From positions 68,214-105,403 of the forward strand of contig DYIT01000002.1 in NCBI GenBank assembly GCA_020723505.1: a stretch of 37,190 nt of DNA, given 5' to 3'. Made by a program: the position numbers and the translations under genes. Shown piece by piece: positions 1-7,739 of the stretch. This DNA comes from Candidatus Kuenenia stuttgartensis. GTDB lineage: Bacteria; Planctomycetota; JAKEIC01; DYIT01. Every line of letters starts with the position of its first letter. The stretch's first letter is position 1. The notes beneath the pieces are model-generated. The model saw only the letters and a program-made list of their open reading frames with translations. It was not told the origin of the DNA and ran no database searches.

Positions 1-876
1 TACGTTAGAGAGCTTTCGGAACTTCTCCCAAGGGCAGCCAACCTCATCGAACGCATCGAGGAGATTCGGGATATCGGTTTGCCCAGCATACTGGAGGTCA
101 TCCAGGAGGGCATCGGGGAGAAACGCGCACACCGGCCGAGCACGCTGACAGTCGGGATGAAAGGTTCGCAGGAAAGAGCGTTCCGGGAGAGATTTACAGG
201 GTTGTCTTATCAACATCGAATGCACCCGGAAATTTCGAAATTCCCGCGAGAAATCGTCTACGACGGGGAAGCTCTTCAGGATGCCAACACGATTGATATC
301 CGCGATAGGGAGCTCGGTTGGGATTTCAACCCGGGATTCAAGGGCAGGCGACTCTGGCTCCAGGTCCAAGGAAGCGATCGCAGCGGCGTCAACGAGGCCG
401 AAATCAAGCGCATGGAGACGGTGGTTCGCAGTTTCTTGACATGGGCTGGGAAGAAAGGCCCGCCAGCGCGTTCTCTTCCGTCACAGTGGGAAGTGGCCTG
501 TATTACCTTCTACTTGAAGCAGGAGCGTGCAATTCAAGAAATGCTCCGGAGACTCGATCCTTCCGGAGGTCCGAGGCGATTCCGAACGGGTAATGTCGAT
601 ATCGTGTGCGGCACTGTCGACCGCTTCCAAGGCCGTGAGGCAGACCTTGTCGTTCTATCTATGCGCAACACAAACCGAATCGGGTTCCTGGACAGTATCA
701 ACAGGCTGAATGTGGCTGTCACGAGAGCCCGCCAGCAACTGGTGATCACCGGGAACGCCCTTTGGTTCTGCAATTGCCACATCTTTGAACTCAAGGAACT
801 AGCTGTTCAATCACGCGTCGACGAGGGAGCAAGAATGTACGATACAATTCGCCAACGTCCAAGGGGGGGACGATGA
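1..876 (+). CDS. Upf1-like SF1 DNA/RNA helicase, C-terminal part (5' truncated by window)
   Basis: The frame is open from base 1 with no start, so the gene begins upstream. The visible part is the second RecA-like domain of a superfamily 1 Upf1/DNA2-type helicase. It has a QHRMHP element (the YRMHP-type motif of this group), then motif V as TVDRFQGREADLVVLS and motif VI as NVAVTRARQQLVI. Such enzymes unwind DNA or RNA using ATP; the Walker A and DEAD-box-like motifs would lie upstream, out of view. The stop overlaps the next ATG (ATGA), so it is translationally coupled to five further genes. Family assignment is firm; the substrate and role are not known. Confidence 0.88.
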   Translation, partial: YVRELSELLPRAANLIERIEEIRDIGLPSILEVIQEGIGEKRAHRPSTLTVGMKGSQERAFRERFTGLSYQHRMHPEISKFPREIVYDGEALQDANTIDIRDRELGWDFNPGFKGRRLWLQVQGSDRSGVNEAEIKRMETVVRSFLTWAGKKGPPARSLPSQWEVACITFYLKQERAIQEMLRRLDPSGGPRRFRTGNVDIVCGTVDRFQGREADLVVLSMRNTNRIGFLDSINRLNVAVTRARQQLVITGNALWFCNCHIFELKELAVQSRVDEGARMYDTIRQRPRGGR

Positions 877-2570
877 AGACTGAACTTGTTGTACCGGATA
901 TCCACGTTGAGTGCTTCGCGGCTCTCGCAGAGACCTCCTGGTTTGAAAGGCGCCCCGAACTCCAGCTTCTATGCCACGCCGCGCATGCGGAGGGGGGCCT
1001 TCTCAATGAGGTGACGATAAAGAAAGTCCTCCCGGGCGTATCGGATGCAGGGGCAGTGAACATCCTTTCGTGGTGCAGAATGCTCAGAATCTGCGACGAC
1101 AAGGGCGGATTGACCAGCGCTGGTGAGGAAACGGCAGCTTCGGGAAACGCACCGATTCCAGAGCAGGGTGTTTATAAATTCTGGGCTGCTTCGCATCCTA
1201 TACTCGGCTCCCGTATCCTTCACCTGGAGAGATTGTCTTCCGACCCCGATGAACGTGTTGAATTTCTCCAACCGCTTCCGTTCGTCCCGGACCGAAATTG
1301 CATCTTCCCATCGGTAATTGATCCCACCATTCGTGTTACGCTCCGGTCGGTATGCTCGAACACGGCCCCCGATGACCAATCGGCCAGGTGTATCATTTTC
1401 GATAATCAATCGAACTGCAGCATCCGCTGGGTTCTGGATTTCAGCGAGGAGCGGAATTACTGGAGGCTGGAGGGAGGTCTCGATCTGGAAGGCAAGGGTG
1501 CGCTCCGTCAAGTGAAACATGAGAAGGAAAAGGTTGAGTTGAACCTGCGGGATCTGTTCGCGGACTGGGCGTTTCGCTATCTCGGCAGTGTCGGGCGCTG
1601 GGATTCGGCCAGCCGCCGCATCGCAATTCCGTTTTCAGGCCAGTCGGAAGCGGTCCAAGAGACCTTCCTCAAGACCTTGAAGATTCCATCGGCAGAGGTT
1701 CCCGGATTTGGCAAGTTCGAGGATGTCACTGTCGACGACATCCCGGTCGGCCCCGCCTCGTCTGAGGATGCCGAGCGATGGGCACGCGCACGCCTCGACC
1801 GTCGGATAGCATCGGATTCGACTTTCAAGACACGTTCAGACCTACGCAGTCTGTTTGCTTTTCTCGTCGTGGGAACCCCACTCGAACCGCACCAGCCGGT
1901 TCTCCCTGACCACTCGTCGTTCCTCGTTGAGCTGCGCAATCAGCCACGCGCGTTCTGGTCTGTCGCCGCGCCAGTCGATTTGAGCCCAAAGGAGTTGGAC
2001 TCGACAGAATTGGAACCTTTCGCAGTTGGGAAGCCGCCTTCTGCGAAACCCACCTCTCGTCGTGCCAATCGGGTTCAAATCCCATTCGGTAGCAAAGTGA
2101 GTATGGAGCGACTCGTAAAAACTATGGTTGCAGACCGCACTCCTGTCCGCGTCCTTCTTTGCGACCGTTACATTCGGGGTGCGAAGAACCTTGCTTGTCT
2201 CAATCTTTTGATTAAATCTCTGAGAGCTCTGAATCACCAAGTTGTAATAGAAGTAATTACGGACCCAGACTCGGAAGGAAGCGACAACATCGGTTTGATT
2301 CGCACCCTTGGGGCGAACCGAGCACGAACCTATGAGAACGCCTTTGGAAGTGGAAGGAAGAACCAGCCGCACGATCGATATCTGTTAATAATCGACGGAG
2401 AATCGAAACCACTCGCATGGCAAATGGGGAACAGCCCTCTGGACGCGGACCCGGGGACCGAACCGACTCCCACGACTCCCCTAATTTGGCGGGATTTCGC
2501 TGCCATGACGACTGAACCGGAAACTCTCCCACATGGGCTAGCACTCTTCTTCGGTGGAGGTGCTCGATGA
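873..2570 (+). CDS. Unknown 565-aa protein with C-terminal PLD-like HxR...GNS signature
   Basis: Begins in an ATGA overlap with the helicase and ends in an ATGA overlap with the next gene. I do not recognise a full-length family. The N-terminal ~130 residues look helical, possibly winged-helix-like. Residues ~410-525 alternate strands and helices and end with HDRYLLI (H500, R502) followed ~20 residues later by GNSPLD, which matches the H-x-K/R ... G-x-S/N signature of phospholipase-D-like domains, such as those of defence nucleases. Only one such motif is visible, so activity would need dimerisation or a partner; the next protein is a candidate. No signal peptide or membrane segment is seen, so it should be cytosolic. 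Confidence 0.7.
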   Translation: MKTELVVPDIHVECFAALAETSWFERRPELQLLCHAAHAEGGLLNEVTIKKVLPGVSDAGAVNILSWCRMLRICDDKGGLTSAGEETAASGNAPIPEQGVYKFWAASHPILGSRILHLERLSSDPDERVEFLQPLPFVPDRNCIFPSVIDPTIRVTLRSVCSNTAPDDQSARCIIFDNQSNCSIRWVLDFSEERNYWRLEGGLDLEGKGALRQVKHEKEKVELNLRDLFADWAFRYLGSVGRWDSASRRIAIPFSGQSEAVQETFLKTLKIPSAEVPGFGKFEDVTVDDIPVGPASSEDAERWARARLDRRIASDSTFKTRSDLRSLFAFLVVGTPLEPHQPVLPDHSSFLVELRNQPRAFWSVAAPVDLSPKELDSTELEPFAVGKPPSAKPTSRRANRVQIPFGSKVSMERLVKTMVADRTPVRVLLCDRYIRGAKNLACLNLLIKSLRALNHQVVIEVITDPDSEGSDNIGLIRTLGANRARTYENAFGSGRKNQPHDRYLLIIDGESKPLAWQMGNSPLDADPGTEPTPTTPLIWRDFAAMTTEPETLPHGLALFFGGGAR

Positions 2571-4642
2571 CAGCAATGAAGGGCGCAATCACCGAGATTG
2601 AGCTCACCGAGAAAATGGATCGCTCTTCGACGAGGGTATCCATGGCCTGGGTTCGAACTGCGTCTTCTCAGCCCAAGAAAGGCGCACCGTGGCAATTAGC
2701 CTTGTCGCAGCCTTCTAATTCGAATCGAATCGTTCCCTTCTGCCTGATAGGCGAGGATTGGAAAGCGCCGACTTCCGTCAGGTTTCCCTGGGGTGAAACC
2801 TTCTTAGCGATGCTTGGCCCCAGGCCCCCGTCAGATATCATCGAGGCGATGCTGGACGCCGCTGACCAGGGTGCCAGGGTCTATTTGCTTGCATCACCAG
2901 GATTTGCCAGCGACGGTAACGGCCCCGGCCTGCGGGACAGGAAAAGCGCACGAGTGCTTGTCCGAAGGGTGGATGGTTTGCCCTGTTCGGCTTGGCTCTC
3001 TCATCGGGGGAAGGAGGCCGATATCTTCCTGGGCGCGGATCAAAAGATGCCCCCGCGTTGGAGGTTGACACTATCCCCAAACCAAGCTGAAGCGTTTTAC
3101 CGGATATTCCTGCATTTGTTCTGGCATGAAGCCGAAGATGAATCCTTTACAGGTGAGGGACCCCTCAAGTTCCATGCGCCGTCTGAAAGGCCCTTCGATG
3201 CGCCCAGGCCTGGCCCTCGCTCATGCATACGCCTTCATTCGGAAGGCGAGGAGCCTTGGCCTAGAAAAGGTCAAGTCATGGTAGTTCGTAGAGGCGAAAT
3301 CCCGGATTTGCAGGGAATGAACGTTGTGCTCACGCCACCGGGAGGCATAGGGCAGAAAAATCTTGCCGCAAAAGTTAGCAGGGGCGTAAACGTCGCATGG
3401 GAAGAGACATGGCTTCCGGATTTGGTGTGGGAGGATTCAGGCGCGAGCCTCAAGCTCGAGTCGGCGAAATATCGGTTGGTCCTTGACCTAGACGAGCGCC
3501 AGACCTCGGCTCTGGGCCAGCTGCTTCAGACTGCGCTTGAACAGCCGACATGGCGTTTCCAACTCGACATTCCTCTTAGCAAGATCTCAGGAGATGTATG
3601 GCTTCCCGATTCAGAGAAAGCCACTTCCCCTGTTGCCGAGTTATCGCTCTCGTGTGCTCCGGTTGCAGTAGTCAGTTTAAAAGAGATGCCCGCTGCTATT
3701 CCCGCAAAGAAGCCAATCCCGCCGGTTCTGGCTCGGAGCGTTATGTGGCGATGGACGGTCGCGCCTCCCAGGTTGCCCGCAGGAGCAATGGAAGACCCGC
3801 TCGCCGCAGAGTGGCGGCGCTTGGACGACAGCATGAACCAAAGGCTGAAGCGAGTCCGCGAACGCCTCGATGCAATTCGTGAACACGAGGGAACAATCGG
3901 CAAAGCATTCAAACTTCTAGCGGGTTCTCTCCTTGGTTTCGGCCAGTCCCGCGAGAAACTTCTCAAAAGGCTAGATGAACTACAATCCACCACACCGTCT
4001 AAAGTCGGTCCGGAAGCTGCGCCGGATCTGCTCACGCGAGTTCGCGAAATAGAGCAGGAAACGGAAAGATTGGAAGGCAATCTCACCGAAGCCGAACGAA
4101 AGGCAAAGGAGGAGCAGGAACGCCAGAAACAGGAAGCCGAGTGGAAAGCGGGCCAGGAGAAAGCCCGCAGCGAGCTCGAGGCAATCGAAAAGGATGACCT
4201 CCCAAGGAATATCCAGGAGCGGTCGAAAAAGGAGGCTGAGATTGTCGGCCTCGGCGGGGAATCTCTGATACCCAAGGACATTGAGGCTCGCCGTCGAAAG
4301 CTCGAGAATGATCTCGAACGCGTGAGGAAGGTGATTGCGGGACTTGAGAACAAGAAGGCCAGTTTGAGGGATCGGATTGCCGTTCCGTTCGAATTTAATC
4401 CAGCGCGCCAAGTCCCTGTTTCTGGAGGTAAGAAAGGCAAGGAAGGAGGACGGTTCATTCCTCAGGCAACCCCCATCCCCGTGGACAACGTACCAGATGA
4501 AGCCTTGCCTGGCACGGGCCAGTTGTTTCTAGTGAAGGATCGTCGATATCTAGTCATTGAGCGATGGGAACAGCTCGATGCTGGCGAATCGGAAGCAGCA
4601 AGGTTGAAAGCAAATCTCGTTGCCCCAATGGAGGCTAAATGA
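2567..4642 (+). CDS. Large coiled-coil protein of unknown function (691 aa)
   Basis: ATGA-coupled on both sides. Residues ~65-200 have an alternating strand/helix pattern (GARVYLL, then a hydrophobic helix ending in FYRIFLHLFWHEA) that could be a degenerate PLD-like fold without the catalytic His-Lys pair. Residues ~410-620 are a long charged Glu/Lys/Arg/Gln-rich coiled coil, broken by a glycine-containing hydrophobic patch (KLLAGSLLGFG). The last ~50 residues form a small hydrophobic module (GTGQLFLVKDRRYLVIERW). No ATP-binding motif is seen, so it is not an SMC-type ATPase. A structural or scaffold role in the helicase complex is inferred from context. Confidence 0.65.
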   Translation: MTAMKGAITEIELTEKMDRSSTRVSMAWVRTASSQPKKGAPWQLALSQPSNSNRIVPFCLIGEDWKAPTSVRFPWGETFLAMLGPRPPSDIIEAMLDAADQGARVYLLASPGFASDGNGPGLRDRKSARVLVRRVDGLPCSAWLSHRGKEADIFLGADQKMPPRWRLTLSPNQAEAFYRIFLHLFWHEAEDESFTGEGPLKFHAPSERPFDAPRPGPRSCIRLHSEGEEPWPRKGQVMVVRRGEIPDLQGMNVVLTPPGGIGQKNLAAKVSRGVNVAWEETWLPDLVWEDSGASLKLESAKYRLVLDLDERQTSALGQLLQTALEQPTWRFQLDIPLSKISGDVWLPDSEKATSPVAELSLSCAPVAVVSLKEMPAAIPAKKPIPPVLARSVMWRWTVAPPRLPAGAMEDPLAAEWRRLDDSMNQRLKRVRERLDAIREHEGTIGKAFKLLAGSLLGFGQSREKLLKRLDELQSTTPSKVGPEAAPDLLTRVREIEQETERLEGNLTEAERKAKEEQERQKQEAEWKAGQEKARSELEAIEKDDLPRNIQERSKKEAEIVGLGGESLIPKDIEARRRKLENDLERVRKVIAGLENKKASLRDRIAVPFEFNPARQVPVSGGKKGKEGGRFIPQATPIPVDNVPDEALPGTGQLFLVKDRRYLVIERWEQLDAGESEAARLKANLVAPMEAK

Positions 4643-4854
4643 AAGAACAGAAGATTATCGTGAAGATTGAATCCGACGGGAAAATATCAGCAGAAGCCGA
4701 GGGGTTTGCCGGCGATACGTGTCTGGCGGAACTTGAGCGTCTGCTGGACGGCCTTGCCATCACATGGGTGGATGTCCGAAGAAAAACGGATGAAGGCGAT
4801 AAACTCCTGACGAAAAAGTCTAATAAGTCCGTGTCCAAGGAGACAAAGCGATGA
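4639..4854 (+). CDS. DUF2997-like small protein
   Basis: A 71-residue acidic/basic protein. Its N-terminal half (KIIVKIESDGKISAEAEGF, then an acidic helix CLAELERLLDG) matches the DUF2997 pattern of two strands with an internal DGK turn, a GF(x)G element and a Cys-containing helix. DUF2997 genes typically sit beside DUF1257 (Ycf35-like) genes, exactly as here. The biochemical role of the family is not established. Starts in an ATGA overlap with the coiled-coil gene and ends in an ATGA overlap with the DUF1257 gene. The C-terminal Lys/Ser-rich tail is lineage-specific. Confidence 0.75.
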   Translation: MKEQKIIVKIESDGKISAEAEGFAGDTCLAELERLLDGLAITWVDVRRKTDEGDKLLTKKSNKSVSKETKR

Positions 4855-5345
4855 GTTCATACATCACCCTTGCCATGCCCATTACCGATCAGGAGTGCCT
4901 CCTTTCGGCACTTGCCGAACTAGGATTCGGAGGAGATAAAATCGAGGTGCATGACGAGGCACAGGCGCTTGCAGGTTACCAAGGAGACTATCGCCAGCAA
5001 ATGGCACATATTATTATTCGGCGACAGTTCATCGGACCTTCTTCGAACGACATCGGATTCGAGCGGACCTCGACCGGTTTCAGGGCTCACGTTAGCGATT
5101 TCGACAGGCGCGTTTTAGGAACAGAATGGCTCGGTCGACTGAACGAGGTTTACAAGAAACACTATGGGCAGAAACTCGCGAGACTAGCCGAGGAAGAACG
5201 TCGCAGGATTGAAGAGGAACGCCGAAGATTGGTCGAGGCTCAAAGACAGGCCATCCATGTTAAGGCAAAGAAGATGGGTTACCGGGTAGAGGAGAAGCGG
5301 GAAGGTGAAAGCCTAAGATTGGTACTCGTGAAAAGGGTTTACTAG
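4851..5345 (+). CDS. DUF1257 / Ycf35-like protein
   Basis: A 164-residue protein with the usual layout of DUF1257: N-terminal strand and helix that detects or binds (ITDQECLLSALAELGF), a central region with repeated strands (AHIIIRRQFIG, DIGFERTSTGFRAHVSDFD), then helix EWLGRLNEVYKKHYGQKLARLAEEE. It ends with a charged helix and a basic strand (LRLVLVKRVY). Homologues occur in red-algal and cyanobacterial genomes as Ycf35 and in many bacteria next to DUF2997, usually with an AAA ATPase; here the NTPase is a helicase. Molecular function is unknown. ATGA overlap upstream; the next gene starts 1 bp after its stop. Confidence 0.78.
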   Translation: MSSYITLAMPITDQECLLSALAELGFGGDKIEVHDEAQALAGYQGDYRQQMAHIIIRRQFIGPSSNDIGFERTSTGFRAHVSDFDRRVLGTEWLGRLNEVYKKHYGQKLARLAEEERRRIEEERRRLVEAQRQAIHVKAKKMGYRVEEKREGESLRLVLVKRVY

Positions 5346-5346
5346 A

Positions 5347-5997
5347 ATGGGCTCCGAACCTGTGTTAAACATTGCGCACTGGATACCGCGATCTGCTGTA
5401 AACGGCCCTGGCGAGCGGTTTGTTCTATGGCTTCAAGGTTGTCCTTTGAGATGCGAGGGATGTTGGAATCCTGATACTTGGGACTTCACGACTCGTACAT
5501 TGATGACGATTGGCGATTTGGCGGACCGAGTACTGCAAACCAAAGGAATCGAAGGAATCACGCTCACTGGTGGAGAACCTACCATCCAGGCGGAAGCCCT
5601 AATTCCGTTACTTGAAAGACTCAGGGAGACTGAATTATCTGTGATGTTGTATTCTGGATTCAACCTCGAAGAATTACATTGGCCTGCTGCGCGGCAGCTG
5701 CTTGCACTCGCCGACTTGGCCGTGCTTGGTAGATTCGTATTGTCCGAGCGCGATCTCAACCTGAGGTGGAGGGGATCAAGAAATCAGCAACTGCTGCTCA
5801 TTTCAGAACGCTATGCCAATATTGATATAAACTCGGAAAGGAGCACCTTCGAAATCCATCTGGACAACACAGGTTGTACAGTCCTTACGGGATTTCCCGA
5901 TGATGCGTGGTTGGAAGACAACAAATTCTTCTATGATCAACGAGAGCAAGGAAATCTTGGTGGCCCAAAAGAGGCCGCCTTCACCTCTAAAAAATAA
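5347..5997 (+). CDS. Radical SAM protein, NrdG-like 4Fe-4S single-cluster family
   Basis: 216 residues. A compact radical SAM core with cluster-binding cysteines C32, C36 and C39 (GCPLRCEGCWNP, a CX3CX2C motif) and the SAM-binding GGE motif at 75-77 (TLTGGEP). The length and the W-N-P-x-T-W after the cluster resemble glycyl-radical-enzyme activases such as the anaerobic ribonucleotide reductase activase NrdG, but no glycyl radical enzyme lies next to it. It is fused by operon structure to helicase, DUF2997 and DUF1257 genes, so it probably acts on a partner within that system. The C-terminal ~60 residues are divergent. Family is clear; substrate unknown. Confidence 0.85.
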   Translation: MGSEPVLNIAHWIPRSAVNGPGERFVLWLQGCPLRCEGCWNPDTWDFTTRTLMTIGDLADRVLQTKGIEGITLTGGEPTIQAEALIPLLERLRETELSVMLYSGFNLEELHWPAARQLLALADLAVLGRFVLSERDLNLRWRGSRNQQLLLISERYANIDINSERSTFEIHLDNTGCTVLTGFPDDAWLEDNKFFYDQREQGNLGGPKEAAFTSKK

Positions 5998-6027
5998 TAA
6001 TTGAATTGCTTCTTCGGGAGAGGAACA

Positions 6028-6273
6028 GTGGGCAAGACGTACAAGTTCAAGTGGAGCGGAAACGTCACTGAAAAATTAGAGAAAGTCCGCGCCGCTGCTG
6101 TAAAAGATGGTGTCGATTTCCGCGGCGACGAGACCTGCGGGACCTTCGAGGGTAAGATATCCGGTTCGTATAGTATCGAAGGCGGCGAGGTCACGGTGAC
6201 AGTCACGAAGATACCCTGGTACGCTCCGTGGTCTGCGGTCGAATCAGGTTTGGAGAAATTCTTTTCGGAGTGA
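6028..6273 (+). CDS. Small protein of unknown function, possibly PHA-granule-region-like fold
   Basis: 81 residues from a GTG start, chosen because a GGGAGAGG ribosome-binding site (6016-6023) sits just upstream; a TTG at 6001 in frame has none. The order helix, then FRGDETCGTFEGKISGSYSI, then EVTVTVTKIPW and a final amphipathic helix resembles the small PHA_gran_rgn-type family, judged by pattern only. It follows the radical SAM gene after 30 bp in the same direction and may be the last gene of that operon. Function not known. Confidence 0.55.
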   Translation: MGKTYKFKWSGNVTEKLEKVRAAAVKDGVDFRGDETCGTFEGKISGSYSIEGGEVTVTVTKIPWYAPWSAVESGLEKFFSE

Positions 6274-6362
6274 TAAATTGGAATTCCGAATTATCAAGTT
6301 GGAGAAGGACTCTGAGTTTGACTCAAACGACCTGCATTCGCTACGCGCACGGCACAACTGCT

Positions 6363-6557
6363 TCACACCGCCCCAATCATCGCCTTGATGCCGCGCCTCA
6401 CAGGTTCGGGCATTTCACTCCACTTTTCGACGAGCAATTCCAGGATTCGCCGGAGTTCGGTCTGATCATGCAAGGCGGGCTGTAAGCCGGCGTCCCCGGG
6501 GCATGTAGACGCGACGTAACTGTCTGGTAAATAACGAGTTGAGGCGCAGGGCTTGGT
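6363..6557 (-). pseudogene. Decaying C-terminal protein tail, copy 1
   Basis: The minus-strand frame between two stops reads ...LHDQTELRRIL, then a W-x-x-(L/M)-P-(E)-(P)-V-(R)-R-x-I-x-A-M block and a stop at 6363-6365. The same block recurs at 7062, 10326 and 11295. Upstream of it the frame also contains the PIN stub (6573-6713). No start or RBS of its own is visible, so I read it as the surviving 3' end of a larger gene. Tails of this W..LP..V..AI.A(M/L)V type are, as I recall, common at the ends of integrase or other mobile-element proteins in planctomycete-like genomes; that identity is unproven. Confidence 0.55.
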
Positions 6558-6572
6558 TTAATTGGCTATTCC

Positions 6573-6713
6573 TTATTCTGCCATATGTTTTCTGACAAAC
6601 TCACGTGGGCGAAGGACCAGGACTCCCTCTCTGCCGGTGGCTGCCAGGAGATGCTTGTCGCCACTTATTATGCAAACGGCCTGCGCGGCGATTGCGCATT
6701 GGAAGAACTTGTC
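6573..6713 (-). pseudogene. PIN-domain toxin, C-terminal stub
   Basis: Directly after the AbrB-like stop codon and in the same frame, the minus strand encodes ~46 residues: DKFFQCAIAAQA, then IISGDKHLL and VLRPREFV, and a stop at 6573-6575. This is the C-terminus of a PIN ribonuclease (VapC-type), including the (T/S)GD acidic motif that binds metal and the closing PREF strand. The N-terminal ~90 residues with the first catalytic Asp are missing, so the toxin is dead. The intact antitoxin is immediately upstream. Confidence 0.75.
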
Positions 6714-6983
6714 TCAATTGCCTTTGCCCCTGACCTTCTTAATCGCTTTGCCGATGTCGGTACGTTTGAGGCCTGCGAGGCCGGCTTGCTTGCGCAGTCG
6801 TCTCTTCAGCTCGTCGTATTCCCGGATGGAGGGTGAAGAGATGAGCTTCAGCATCACTACGTCGTCCTGCCCGATGACCACGAACTTCGTTCCTGCTTCG
6901 AGGGAGAGTCTCTTCCGAATCGCCTCGGGGATGACCACCTGCCCGCGGGATGACATCTTCGTCGTGGCTATTGAATCCGCCAT
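6714..6983 (-). CDS. AbrB/MazE/SpoVT-family antitoxin
   Basis: 89 residues. The N-terminal swapped-hairpin DNA-binding domain is typical: TTKMSSRGQVVIPEAIRKRL, then LEAGTKFVVIGQDDVVMLKLI. The C-terminal helices (EYDELKRRLRKQAGLAGLKRTDIGKAI) would wrap the partner toxin. Members repress their own operon and neutralise a PIN toxin. Here only a toxin stub remains just downstream, so the antitoxin is orphaned; it may persist as a repressor or be on the way out. The start ATG at 6983 is preceded by GGAGAA. Confidence 0.88.
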   Translation of the reverse strand: MADSIATTKMSSRGQVVIPEAIRKRLSLEAGTKFVVIGQDDVVMLKLISSPSIREYDELKRRLRKQAGLAGLKRTDIGKAIKKVRGKGN

Positions 6984-7061
6984 GGTTCTTCTCCTTCATG
7001 GAATCTTACCAATAAGATTGTAACGCGATAATCCAGCTTTTTCCACTATGAAACCTCCCCC

Positions 7062-7241
7062 TCACAGCTCCCCCACCATCGCCGCGATCGCGCGCTTCAC
7101 GGAGTCGGGGAGATCACCCCACTTGGCAGCGAGCGTCGCGAGGATTCGCCGGAGTTCGTGCTGATCATGCAAGCAAGGCTGCAAGGGGCGCGATTCGGAG
7201 GGCGAGAAATCGCCGCAACTATTTGGCAGTACAATGAGTTG
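7062..7241 (-). pseudogene. Decaying C-terminal protein tail, copy 2
   Basis: The minus strand reads ...LQPCLHDQHELRRIL, then AAKWGDLPDSVKRAIAAMV and a stop at 7062-7064. It is clearly homologous to copy 1 (shared LQP.LHDQ.ELRRIL). The DNA just upstream (7176-7285) also matches 10575-10650 (GGCTGCAAGGGGC ... ACAATGAGTTGCG ... CCACAGCTTTCGA), so the duplicated unit is longer than the tail itself. No start codon or RBS fits a free-standing gene. Confidence 0.55.
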
Positions 7242-7285
7242 CGACGCGGGCTCGGCGGGGGGGCCACAGCTTTCGAGACCGCCCC

Positions 7286-7395
7286 AATCAACCTACCCAT
7301 CCCGCAGGTTGATTGCCCTGCGAAGCTCCTGCCCCGTCCGCGAAGCGAAGCAGGGCGATCGGCCGCTCCAACCGACCTCTCAGGTCGGTTGCCCT
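7286..7395. repeat. Two adjacent palindromic repeats ending in GCCCT
   Basis: Unit a (7286-7314) has arms AATCAACCT / AGGTTGATT. Unit b (7370-7390) has arms AACCGACCT / AGGTCGGTT. Each is followed at once by GCCCT and then (T/A)CGAAGCT. A third, diverged unit lies at 11747-11782. The arms differ in sequence but keep pairing and the ACCT...AGGT core, which suggests selection for, or mobility of, a hairpin as in REP elements. Confidence 0.6.
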
Positions 7396-7739
7396 ACGAA
7401 GCTTCAAGTCTAACACTTTAGCGAAGTAGGGTGCTGGCACCTCTCCTGATCCGGGGTGGCCTGGATGTCCCGGATCATACCATGCGCTTCGCGCATGAAG
7501 AGGGGATTCTATCCCGTGGAAATCGGCCATGCAAGCGCTTTGGTGCTGCAATGGGTTGCGCATGCGAGTCGGTAGAACCCGCCCCACCATCGCCCTCGTC
7601 CTCTAGTCCGCCGAGGTTCGCGGGAATCCTGCTTTTCCCGCCTTTTTGCTGCAAGCCTGACTGCAAGATCAGGAGGAAATCGCCGTGGAGATCGTCCCCG
7701 AACGGGGCGGTCTTTCGAAATGCAGACTCGTTGAGACAT
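7396..7739. other. Non-coding stretch downstream of the HEAT lipoprotein gene
   Basis: I see no supported gene. It contains an interrupted inverted repeat GATCCGGG ... CCCGGATC (about 7450-7479) and a hairpin CATGCGC-TTC-GCGCATG (about 7482-7498). The same CATGCGC/GCGCATG hairpin in a related flank recurs at 31732-31777. The GATCCGGG repeat could help terminate transcription. Confidence 0.4.

Noticed and set aside
2066-2090. A tRNA T-arm-like string (GGGTTCAAATCCC)
   Set aside because: It lies inside a long coding region and no acceptor or anticodon stems can be found around it.
3526-4458. A 310-codon minus-strand frame opposite the coiled-coil gene
   Set aside because: It is Ser/Arg-rich, a mirror of the Glu/Lys-rich coiled coil on the plus strand, and is not expected to be expressed.
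6573-6983. The in-frame TGA between the AbrB antitoxin and the PIN stub as another selenocysteine codon
   Set aside because: The antitoxin ends at its usual length, and the sequence after the TGA is the C-terminus of a different family that lacks its N-terminus. No Cys context or SECIS-like need exists.
7286-7395. CRISPR array
   Set aside because: The two hairpins differ in arm sequence, have no regular spacing or unique spacers, and no cas gene is near. No CRISPR-like array was seen elsewhere in the window.
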